This document shows, piece after piece, positions 33,046-43,076 of a stretch of DNA of 64,000 nt. Origin of the DNA: Carallia brachiata (taxonomy: Eukaryota; Streptophyta; Magnoliopsida; Malpighiales; Rhizophoraceae); assembly GCA_021464245.1 (NCBI GenBank), contig JADCRB010000013.1:2413593-2477592 (forward strand), written 5' to 3'. The first letter of the stretch is position 1, and each line of letters begins with the position of its first letter. The translations under genes and the position numbers were made by a program. Below the pieces are notes generated by a model. The model was not told the origin of the DNA and did not search any database. It was given only the letters and a program-made list of their open reading frames with translations.

Positions 33046-33182
33046 TTTTTTATATTTATATTATGTATTTCTTCTTCTCCATCCAACAGAGTGCACGGAA
33101 AGACCATCACAACATTCTTGGAGAAAGCAATGAAATTCATAGCTAGCTGGTAGCATCACATTGAATTACAAACGGTTGGAAT

Positions 33183-33271
33183 AGAAAATGCATTGATCGG
33201 AGCCCCAAAAGGCATCCAAATACCAGGCTCTCATACCAAAAAAAAAAAAAAAAAAAAACAGAAAATGCATT
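33183..33271 (+). mobile_element. tiny poly(A) retroposed insertion with 12-bp TSD
   Basis: agaaaatgcatt occurs at 33,183-33,194 and 33,260-33,271 around a 65-bp insert consisting of gatcggagcccc...ctcatacc plus a ~20-bp A run. This is the signature of target-primed reverse transcription of a very short 3' fragment. The same insert is in copy 2 (42,489-42,578), so it predates the tandem duplication. The source element is unknown. Confidence 0.7.
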
Positions 33272-33307
33272 AACCTTGTCCCCTGGTTCTTTTTAAACAA
33301 CAAATGT

Positions 33308-33772
33308 CTACGCATTAACCTCGGTTCCTTGCTGCTGCTGATAACCGGTGATAGATTCAGAGGAAGAAATCCGATGGAATTCATTGAGTAAAGCAACAAT
33401 AACAGAAACTTTCTCTGCAGCTAATTTCTTTCTGATCTTCCTCTCGTTTGTCCTGAATTTTGGAACCAATCTGAAGAAGCATCCATTACCTAGTCGCTCT
33501 TTGTTGTCATATATGAGTTCCTTAGCTTCTTCTATGACTTTTTCCGCATCAGTTAGCCATGTCTCTACATCCGCCGTGATCTGCTCCCTTTTGCCTGTTG
33601 CGTCTGCAACAGGATGCTGCAAATTGTCCTTCGCAATCTTCAGCTCCCGAACTTTTTCATGAAGCGCAGTTATATCTGAGTCCATCCTGTTAGGAGGACT
33701 CATAACTCCAAAATGATACCGAACACTTGCCGTACAATCCGGACTCTCAAAAACCGACAGCCACTTTGCCAT
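33308..33772 (-). pseudogene. CC-NBS-LRR N-terminal (coiled-coil) fragment, copy 1
   Basis: From MAKWLSVFE (33,772) 154 codons stay open to a stop at 33,308. The sequence has the coiled-coil domain of RPS2-like plant NLR immune receptors: ITALHEKVRELKIAKDNLQ, then EQITADVETWLTDAEKVI, EEAKELI, and the basic FFRLVPKFRTNERKIRKKL and AEKVSVIVALLNE. These match the heptads and the W-x-x-V/A block typical of that family. It ends in a short unrelated tail (QQQQGTEVNA) before any NB-ARC motif (no P-loop). Full NLRs are about 900 residues. A leader exon with donor at 34,283 and an acceptor (atcgcag) near 33,892 lie upstream. It could be expressed as a CC-only protein, but is more likely a relic. Confidence 0.85.
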
Positions 33773-34282
33773 GTCCAGTTCTTTATCCTGATCTTCTCTG
33801 TCTATTCTTGCACAATAAAAAGCACGAAATGGAAAGAGCAAGAGAGTACAACTGGAATCAGTGGAAACAGGGAAACCAAACAAGAAGCCCTGCGATTTTT
33901 TTTTTAAACCCTTCCAACCCCAAGTCAAATGGATTGCTAGCAGGCAATAGAACATTGATATAGAAATATTAAAAAATGGCTACGCAACTCTGTATTATTT
34001 TTCAACAATTGACCTTTTGTTTTCAGAATAATGGTATCCGAATATAAATGCTCGCGCTTGCACAACAACATGATTAACTTTTATTGGGTCGCTTGATGGG
34101 GTCACCTGAGAATTCTCTATCTTTGAAATTACCTCTTTTTAACAGAAATACTTTTAAATTTACCCATAAAGTTTGTACCTTTGCATTCAATATCTCGCCA
34201 CAACACTTCTCTGCTGTGATTAGGAATGAACACACATACATACAGATAGAAATGGGGAAGACAGAGAACAAGAACAACTTAC

Positions 34283-34367
34283 TGAGTTGGAAGAAGCTTA
34301 TGGTTCCTTTGTGATCTGATGAATCTTCCTTGTTTTCCTGATTCATAGAAAGAGACCAGTTGTCCAA
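34283..34367 (-). other. leader/first exon upstream of the CC fragment, copy 1
   Basis: It ends in the donor CAACTCA|GTAAGT (GT at 34,282-34,281). A frame with ATG (MNQENKEDSSDHKG) spans it. It is homologous, with flanks, to the DUF247 leader exon at 2,547-2,645, where the frame is recognisable (HLENEEDPAEHNKK) but lacks the ATG. Copy 2 lies at 43,595-43,680. Confidence 0.5.
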
Positions 34368-34377
34368 TGAAGGGATT

Positions 34378-34545
34378 TTTATTTTAATTTTTTTTAAGTA
34401 AATATAATTTATTTATAATTTTACATCATATAATAATATGATTTATTTAAATAAAAAATTAAAAATAATATTTAAAAGATATTAATTCATGAATTATTTT
34501 TACTCACTGAAAAAAAAAAAAAAAGCATTTACAAATCAATGCTGT
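34378..34545. mobile_element. AT-rich hairpin MITE-like insertion, copy 1
   Basis: It sits inside sequence that is continuous in the 2.6-kb homologue (gttgaagatcaatgctc against tgtccaat...aaatcaatgctg), so it is an insertion of about 170 bp. The ends (agtaaatataatttatttataattttacat and its inverted counterpart) resemble the hairpin at 54,850-54,975. Copy 2 equivalent about 43,685-43,850. Confidence 0.45.
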
Positions 34546-35192
34546 TGGACTTGACTCTTAACGAGCCAATTAAGGAGACTTTAGGAAATTGCCCGGGTAA
34601 TTTTACTGATTGCGACCTCCATGGCCGACATTTTTTTTTTTTGTTCTTTTTGTTTTAGTTGCTTAAAAGTGGCCCCATACAGTGAAATAAATAAAAATTT
34701 AGTCTTAGATATTTAAAATTTGTGTCATTCAATCCTGTATGTTAGGATTGTTTTATGTGAATCCTGAACGTTAAGGTTTTATTTCAATTTGGTCTAATCA
34801 TTGACGGAACAAGAATTTGGCTGTCATCTTTGTATTTTTGACCAAATAAAAAAGTAATATAATAATAGAAATATGTATACAAAACTCTGAAAATTAATTA
34901 CAAAATTTGATATGCATTTAGATCGTATTTTATCCTTTAAATTGTATTGTACCACTCTTCATTTTTTTGGACTTTTCTTTTATTTTCTCTCTCATCAAGA
35001 CCACTCAAAACTCATTCTCATCACCACCACTATCGACCCACCGCCGCCACCACCACACCAACCTCCACTAGCTCAGCCAGCACTCTCTTCCACTTCGACT
35101 GTCGCCATGGAATGGGAAGGATTTCGTAAGCCATGGAAATGATGCTTCTGTCCTTCGTTGGGCCGGCTGTTTAAGTCCCAATGGCATCCTAC
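34546..35192. other. right end of copy 1
   Basis: 34,680-34,830 is a non-coding repeat type common in plants (gtcattcaatcctgtatgtt ... cattgacggaac). 34,980-35,170 is less AT-rich, with ctcatcaccaccactatcga and ccgccgccaccacc tracts. It opens frames rich in His/Pro or Ser but no recognised protein. Confidence 0.4.
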
Positions 35193-35515
35193 CGGATATG
35201 TATAAAAAAAGTCCTAAATCTTTAAATTTTTTTTCATTTAAATTCTAAATTTTTTTTAGATTTCATTTCAGTCCTAAACCTTTTGATTTTACTCTAAATC
35301 AGTCCTTCCGTTAGTCATACCGTTAAAAATTATTATTCACTAACGGAAATTTTTTTAAAAAGGTAAAATACACTATTTTAATTCACCAGTTAACAGAAAT
35401 ACTTTGTATAATCTTAAAAAAATAAAATAAGAAATAAAAAATTTAAAATCTCAATTTACATGTTACTATTTGAAAGTAAAATATAAACATTTAATAACAA
35501 AAAAAATATTTAAAT
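35193..35515. other. 323-bp filler between the two copies
   Basis: Not part of the duplicated segment. It reads gtcctaaatctttaaat ... cattactaacggaa-like words, typical of a truncated non-coding repeat family (words similar to 57,375-57,680), then AT-rich sequence up to the copy 2 start. It marks the recombination junction. Confidence 0.6.
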
Positions 35516-35916
35516 ACTCCATATTTATTCATTGGAAAAAATTAAGAAGACATATAAAATAACCATAGAGTAATTATAGGTAATAAAGTTTTTTTTTTTA
35601 TTATTTTTTAAAAGTTAAATTCATTCTTATAACTGTTTTATGATTATTTCCTATATCTTGTTGGTGGGATTCTTATTGATTTCGCATTTCTCTTCAGCTT
35701 TCTATATACACACACACGCCCAATCACCATCTGTGCATACAATCCTCTTCGCCTCTTTGTTCTCCACTCTGTGCTTTCCTCCTTTAACACTTTGGTTTAT
35801 GGGAGGAGAGAAAATAATGGAAATAGATTAATTTTCAGGTGAAATTTTAGATCTTCTGTTCACTTAATTAACATCGATTAGGCCTTCATCTAGTATTGAT
35901 TCCTCTGAAACAAAGG

Positions 35917-37420
35917 CAGGGGCAAAGCTAGAAAAATTTTTAAGAAGGGCAAACTTTTATAGGTCAGTCACTTCATAGATCGCTTCATAGACCATATTTT
36001 GTGTATATTAGAGTCTTTGATCCTTTAATTGGAGAAAATTATGTTTCTGTATTAAATTTATTAATAAATAAGATTAAACTGGTTCATCACATGAGTCTGA
36101 TACTAACTAACTATTAAGTCATTGTCAAATACTACAAAATATTGGACTCTACTATAAAAATTAGAACTTAAATTAATTACTTAGATACTCCTAAAATTAA
36201 ATAAAAAGCATCATGTGACATTAGACTTGTGCAACATGCAGATTTAATATATTTATTAAAATATTTTTTTGCTCATATTTTATTTAAATAAAAAAATATA
36301 TTTAAATTTTGAGTATTATTTGCTTCTATAAAAAAAATTGAGAGTAATTTTTCATTTTAAGAAAACAAATAGGGAAATACTGAAAAAACTTAAATTATGA
36401 TGTTAAATGAAAAAAAAAGTAAATTTATAACTTTTTTCTCTCTAAAAAAACAAAAAGAGAAATTTAGGATTATTTTTATTTTTTTAGAAATTCTTTATTT
36501 TCCTTAATTATAAGTATTTTCAATGTGCGGATATTAGAGATATGTAAAAATTGTTAACATGAATTGGGAAATTTTTAATATATATTAGTTCTTAATTGAG
36601 TGAATCATATGCATCTTGAAATCTTAATTTTATTAAATATTATGAAATACTATAAATCAACTATTGAATTAATGTCAAATAAAGCTTTAAATGAATTATT
36701 TAACTTTATTTTACCATCGGACAAGTTATTTAACTTAACACATAAAGCTTTAAATTATGATTAAGTTTCCTATCACAGGCAATGCTACCTGTACAACAAA
36801 TTTTGGAGCGACCGCAGCAAATAAATGAATTACTTAACTTGATTTCACCATCGCCCAAATTATTTAAGTTTTCATTAAGCTTCAAATCATAATATGCTTT
36901 CCTATTTTTTATAATTGTTTCATCAGTGTATCCAATCCACCAAACCCAAAAAGAGAGAAAATAATAATAACAATAATAACAACAAGCCCACCCTGTTAGA
37001 AATTTTTTTAAAACAAAATTTAAATCAAATTTTAAGGTATTGGTAATTATTTTTAGAACAAAATTAAGTACATTTAAGATTTAATTTAAAAAGATAATCC
37101 AAAAAGTTAAAAATATTTACAAAAAAAAACATGGGTAGTAGGTGAATCGTCGGCTTTTCATTAGGCACCGTAATAATAACAAATTAGTTCTAATACTCCC
37201 GCTAGATGCGGTTATTTATAGTAATTATTTTTTTGTTAATTGTTTTCGAAGTAATTATATTGAATTTTTTTAGAGTCACTGGTTTTTATTGATTTTTTTG
37301 GTGTTTTTTGAGACTAAAATAATACAGAAATATCATTTTCTCCAAATAAAGGATCAAAGACTCGTAAAATACACAAAATACGATCTATGAAGCTACCGTA
37401 TCTTCTAGCTTCTACTCAAA
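35917..37420. mobile_element. terminal-inverted-repeat element, copy 2
   Basis: Orthologous to 25,724-27,232, duplicated with the segment; small indels only. No transposase. Confidence 0.6.
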
Positions 37421-38012
37421 GTCTGATATATGGGCATGAACCAAGACCCTTTTTTTTTTTGGTTGAATGAACCAAGACTTTCTGCTCATGCTCATAGATA
37501 AGAGTTTCGAATATTTTCCACGTCTTTTACACTGCATTTGAGAGGGGGAAAAGTGGAGGAAGGGAGAGAAAAATAAAAGAAGTAAGATAAATTATTGTAT
37601 TTGAAAAATGTTTGAAGATAAAAGTTTATAATTTCTCTAATCCTCCATACTTTACCAAAACCAACTCTCTTAAAAATAAGATGAAAAGTTATTAATTCTA
37701 CTACTTAATTTATTAAATGACTCAATTACCCCTCATATAATTTAAAAATTATAATTTTACCTAAAAAATATTTTAATAAAATTTATTATGAAAGATAAAA
37801 TTATTATTCTAACACATTTTATATTTCTCTCTCACTTTCCACCTTTTACTAAATAAAAGAATTTATAATTTTTTTCCTCCCATCACTCCTTTTCAAATAC
37901 AAAAAAAAATAAATAAATAATTTTTTTCTCTAATAATCTTCTCATCCACTTTCTTCTCCCTCACTTTTCTCTCTCTTAATAATTTTATCCAAAAGTGCCG
38001 ACAAAGACACTC

Positions 38013-39082
38013 TGGGTTATTATCAAATGTACTAATGAAGCCCATTGCTCCTCTGCTAGAAGGTTTGACCAGTCGTGTTACTGTTTCAGCACAACTGTGT
38101 TCTTCTCCCAATTTCAAAACAGCTGAATTATGAGCTTCATTGTAAGGTGCAAGTCTGTGACCTTCCTGCAGCCAACATGGTGGCAGATTTTCGTCACACT
38201 ACAAGCACAAACCCACCTGTCAGTTTCTGATGAATCCCAGACACGTCTAGAAGTACAAGTAGAGTGTGGAATCAACCAGCTAAAAACGGACAAGTTATAA
38301 GACATTTTAACCAATTGTTTCCTTCCGGTCCATATAATATTAACATGAGCATATATTTGGGATAATTAGATACGTTGGCAATTTCAATGACTTGATAGGC
38401 ACAAAATTTACATCCTCACAATATCATGGGTCACTCTCTTTCACTGCATTCCATATTCCTCTGGGTAGAAGTTCCGCAATCACTGGAATGAACACTTGTC
38501 GCATTGTTTACAGAAGTGGCTTCAATTTTAGGCTGCGTAAGGGGCGAGTTTGGAGGAATACGTCCAGCAGAAAGCTGCTAAAAATTCGGTGTGAGAAACA
38601 AAAAAAAGAAAAAATAAAAAGCATTTGATTTCTATGCTGTTAAACCGTGAAAATAAGACACGGTGTAGGGTGAAGAAGCATACAGTTTGCCTTCTGCAAA
38701 CATGCTGCCATAAGTTCCTCAACTCATTCCTCCCACCAGGCTTGAAGAGAAAGTCAGCAGCACCTTTCAACAAGCACTTCAATAACATGCCAATCGAATC
38801 ATGGGAAGACATTACTGAATGAATGGAAATTAGAAGATAAGGAAGGGAGAAAAGCACAGTTTAGTTCCACATGTACGTGATGGTTAGGATATGAGGAAAG
38901 AATTCACTGAAGGGACAAACTTATGACAGGAATATTTTTACATATACCATGCTCCATGACCAATGTAAGAAGAGCATATCCTGAAATTGATGGCAACTCC
39001 GCTTCTATAAATGTGAGATCTATATTGTGGAGTCTGCCCTTCCAGGCCTCCCATGCCATCAGTCCATCAGGAATTGCAGCAA
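38013..39082 (-). pseudogene. PRR5/PRR9-like clock gene fragment, copy 2
   Basis: Exon A 39,082-38,921, exon B 38,814-38,684, exon C from 38,577. Here exon C has the base missing in copy 1, so receiver exons A-B-C splice in one open frame: ...QHVCRRQT | [38 protein letters not shown], ending ECSERE and a stop near 38,430. Copy 2 is therefore the less damaged version. The downstream block reads KLGEEHSCAETVTRLVKPSS, GFISTFDNNPEC (38,115-38,015). First exons and the CCT domain are missing, so it cannot act as a DNA-binding clock repressor; a truncated receiver peptide is conceivable. Confidence 0.85.
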
Positions 39083-40985
39083 CTAATTGGAAAGAGAACA
39101 TAAAGGAAGTGGACGTTCAGCTCCATAACATAAAATAGGGAAGATAAATTGACAATATCACAGAGCATAAATAAAAGTTAAATATCGAAATAATACCTCA
39201 TTTAAATAAGCTACAAAGCTTGGTGCCAGAATTAAATTGGAAATGGATAGCATATATGAAACATAAATTGATCTCAAACAGCATGAAACTGATTCAGAAT
39301 GGTGATATTGCTAAGCTTAATGCTATTTTCAAAATTAAAATAAAAGACTGTTAAACTCCAACAATTGTTTACCATAATTACAATTATCGTAACGATGAAG
39401 CGCAATCCAAATCGAATCAAATTATCCACCCAACCAATCTAAACAACTGTTTTAGAACAACTGAAAAAAAAAAAAAAAAGATCCAATGAAAGAAACAAAA
39501 AGAAAAGAAATGCAGAAATTCACCATACCATAATACAGAAGAACGTGACTTAAACAAGTAATTGTTTTCCTAACCAAGATTGCGAAAGCATCCTGAACAC
39601 AACCCACTGAAAAGAAAATATTACCTTCACACTGAAAAGAAAAATTAACACTGAAAAAATAAACAACAGATTCTGAATTGAATCAACAGAAGACCGGGGG
39701 GGAAAATCTACCTTAAATCAGCAGAAGGCCACAACCAAAGAAGGAGTTGTGAAACCTACAAAGAAAAAGATTATAGCTTTTTGGATTTTCAAACATGTAA
39801 CCTTCAAATCAAATGGATGAAAAAAGAGAGAAGAGGAGACGACTCAACCTCCAGTCTTATCTGTCGGAAAGTCGATTCTGAAGTCTTGAGAACTGATAAA
39901 GATTCTAAATTTGCAAAGCATGAATAAACTCCAAAGCTATAAAAGGCTGCTAGTTTTTTATTCTTTCAGAGATTGGCACATATAGAGAGACTCCGGCGGC
40001 GGCTTGCTGAACAGATTCCGGAGATTTGTGAAATCTTGCACACTCCTGAATTTTGCGAAATTGTTTGTGGCGGCGGGTTCGTCGTTGGACTCAGGGGATT
40101 TGTGAAATCTTGGAGACTCCAAGAGTTTGTTGGTTGTAACGATAGCTATTACTTGTGGAAAATCAACCAATCCGTTGTAAGACTGCTGTTGGTTTATAGT
40201 TAGGAGAGGGGTAACGGTTTGGGATTAAAAGATTGAGCAAATCAGGCTAAAAAATGCACTGCTGTGATCATAGTGCACGGGCTAAACGGTGCATGAGCTG
40301 TTGGCTGTGCTGGAGTCACTGTTTTAATTTTTAAGCACATCACGGCACAGTATGGATGACAAATGGGTCGTACTTTGACACGGCATAAAATAATTGAATT
40401 TCATAAACGAAATAGTCGCTACTCATTTGACATGATTACTTAAAAATATAAAGATATAACATAATTTATAATATTTATAAATTTTTTTATTTACTGATTT
40501 AAATTTTTATATGTGTTTAAATTTTTTATATTTTATTCAACAAGATGTCAAAGTTTTATTTTATTTTTTTTTTGTCTTTACCTATTATGCTTTGGCATTT
40601 TTCATATATGTTTGGCCTGTCCAGTCTTTTTTTTTTTTTTCTTTTTGAGATCAGCTGGATTGAAGTTGCGAGATTAATTTTTTCAAAGAAATTGCTAAAT
40701 CGAAGGTGCTGGATTACATTAAATTGTGAATTATTGACCATTTCTGTTGAAAAGAGATTTTTTATGGACGGGCAAATAAAGGCAACTAGAAAGAGAGAAA
40801 AAAAAAAAAAAAGGATTGCATGACAGAGGAGTATACGTGCTGTTTAGTTCCCAATTACAATGCTGTGTAATAGTATACAATTACAACCAATATCCAGCAC
40901 AAAGACTTGCTACAAATTGAAACGTAGAGCTAGAAGCAGAACACATTGTTTGACAAACAAAGCAGAAAGGATATTGAATACAAAT
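39083..40985. other. copy 2 interval without gene
   Basis: Counterpart of 28,887-30,790. The promoter-like TATA block is at 39,895-40,205 with the same short internal repeat. Near 39,695-39,712 there is an extra 'accggggggg' stretch absent from copy 1, and 39,840-39,868 retains ~28 bp deleted in copy 1. Confidence 0.45.
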
Positions 40986-40990
40986 CAATT

Positions 40991-41181
40991 ATCGTTTCTC
41001 ATTTGGAAGGTACTTCTGTAATAATAACACCATGCTTGTTTTTCACGCTGCTCTTTGGTGGAAGAGGGCGACCGCGGCCGCCACGCGGTGATTTCATTGT
41101 CAGCCTTAGCAAGATATAAGTAATGCACGATGACAGAAATCGCTGGTGAAGAGAAGAGGTAGAGGGTGTGAAGATAGGCAA
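40991..41181 (-). CDS. small hypothetical basic peptide, copy 2
   Basis: The same 32-codon C-terminal frame as 30,893-30,795 (RGGRGRPLPPKSSVKNKHG), identical in protein sequence. The longer upstream frame differs because of a small deletion near 41,216. Unrecognised; the real extent is unknown. Confidence 0.28.
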
Positions 41182-42488
41182 TGAATTCGAATGAGAAATA
41201 TATGAGCTACTTGGATATTTTTATATGCGGCAATTAAGCTATGGAAAAAACTACATTTGTTGAAGAATAAGTACCTGAATTGTTGCCTGAATACAATCAA
41301 TAAAATTTAATGTGTAACTAATTGAATTGTAAGTGCAACTAATTATAAGAAAAAAATTCCTTCTTATATTTAATTATACTTGCAATCCAATCGGTTGCAT
41401 ATCAAATTCGATCGATTGTATTTAAACAGCAATTCAAACATGTTTTCCTCTGAAAATATAACAATGCTCGCTAGGTATTTCCTGCTGTCTTCCTTTCTCC
41501 TAAACCGAGAGTAGACAAGAGAAGCAGTCAACTGAGGATGTTAGATTGACCAAAATGATGATAGAAAGAAGAACGCGGGGGAAGAAAAATGCTGCTGGCC
41601 CTATATTATGGGTCAATGCTTCTAGAGGATTGAATTGCTCGTTTCAGACAGAAATTAAGCGTATGTTTTTCCTTGCAATTCAAGTAAATGAATTAACAAT
41701 AGTTTGATTACTCCTTTGGATTGTCGAGTTTTTAAGGTGCAGCTTAAAGATATCAAATACTCCAAAAAAAAAAAAAAATATTGAATCCTAACCGATTCAA
41801 AAGACCGACAAAATCTAAATCGAAATATATTATAAAATTATTGATTTTATTTTCAATTCGCTCGATTTTAATTTTGATTATGATCTTAAACAATCAACCA
41901 AAACCCCCATGTATTTTTTTTTTTTTTCTGAATTCTATCATATTGTTCTAAAAACTCAATTCCTCTGCTTTGACTTTTGCCAAAACCTTTCGACCCTTTC
42001 TTTTTTCTTTCCTTTCACTTGTGCCCATGCACCCAACTTTTTTATTTTTTTCGGCTTCCTTTCTTTTCTTTTCTTTTCTCCTCCCTAGCTGCCGTCTTCT
42101 CACAGTTCACTACCAACCCTTGATTTGGATCAAAGCAGGCGGCGGCCGCGTAGGAACAGAGTGTGAACGGATGTCGACGGGCGGACGCCGGCAGTTGCGT
42201 TGGTGCAGGAACGACAAGGTAGAAGCGAACGGCACGTCTCCACGTTGAACACCTTAAGAAGACTCGAACCCATGACCTTTGGCTTGAAGATTACAAGAAT
42301 TTCTTTGATGATCATATGATGCAATTGAAGCAAAACAATAGGTTATTTTTATTTTTTATATTTATATTATGTATCTCTTCTTCTCCATCCAACAGAGTGC
42401 ACAGAAAGACCATCACAACATTCTTGGAGAAAGCAATGAAATTGATAGCTAGCTGGCAGCATCACATTGAATTACAAACGGTTGGAAT
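41182..42488. other. copy 2 interval: relic block and empty Mutator site
   Basis: Counterpart of 31,040-33,182. The block shared with 20.4 kb lies at 42,085-42,225. The unoccupied target ttttttata lies near 42,351-42,359, directly followed by tttatattatg as in the right flank of the copy 1 insertion. Confidence 0.6.
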
Positions 42489-42614
42489 AGAAAATGCATT
42501 GATCGGAGCCCCAAAAGGCATCCAAATACCAGGGTCTCATACCAAAAAAAAAAAAAAAAAAAAAACAGAAAATGCATTAACCTTGTCCCCTGGTTCTTTT
42601 TAAACAACAAATGT

Positions 42615-43076
42615 CTACGCATTAACCTCGGTTCCTTGCTGCTGCTGATAACCGGTGATAGATTCAGAGGAAGAAATCCCATGGAATTCATTGAGTAAAG
42701 CAACAATAACAGAAACTTTCTCTGCAGCTAATTTCTTTCTGATCTTCCTCTCGTTTGTCCTGAATTTGGAACCAATCTGAAGAAGCATCCATTACCTAGT
42801 CGCTCTTTGTTGTCATATGAGTTCCTTAGCTTCTTCTATGACTTTTTCCGCATCAGTTAGCCATGTCTCTACATCCGCCGTGATCTGCTCCCTTTTGCCT
42901 GTTGCGTCTGCAACAGGATGCTGCAAATTGTCCTTCGCAATCTTCAGCTCCCGAACTTTTTCATGAAGCGCAGTTATATCTGAGTCCATCCTATTAGGAG
43001 GACTCATAACTCCAAAATGATACGGAACACTTGCCGTACAATCCGGACTCTCAAAAACCGACAGCCACTTTGCCAT
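42615..43076 (-). pseudogene. CC-NBS-LRR coiled-coil fragment, copy 2, frameshifted
   Basis: It starts at MAKWLSVFE (43,076), as copy 1, and reads through EEAKELI. A 2-bp deletion near 42,818 (catatgag for catatatgag) then causes an immediate stop. A further 1-bp deletion near 42,766 would bring the frame back. It lacks everything after the coiled coil. Decayed relative to copy 1. Confidence 0.85.

Larger units (their letters stand above)
25329..35192 (+). repeat. segmental tandem duplication, copy 1 (9,864 bp)
   Basis: Direct copy of 35,516-44,513. Homology starts at actccatattta (25,329 / 35,516) and ends at catcctac (35,192 / 44,513), with unrelated flanks. Blocks compared by eye differ at about one position per hundred or fewer, plus small indels. 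Copy 1 has the 866-bp element at 32,180, a short insertion near 28,996 and a ~28 bp deletion near 29,668 relative to copy 2. The left flank of copy 1 continues as arm A', so copy 1 keeps the older left junction. Confidence 0.95.

Noticed and set aside
33348..33662. Plus-strand 104-codon frame over the NLR fragment
   Set aside because: Antisense shadow of the coiled-coil coding sequence.
25329..35192. Helitron capture as the origin of the duplicated gene-fragment segment
   Set aside because: A Helitron would fit a collage of fragments, but the right boundary ends CATCCTAC without CTRR and a clear preceding hairpin, and the left boundary is not at a TC start between A and T. Tandem duplication explains it better.
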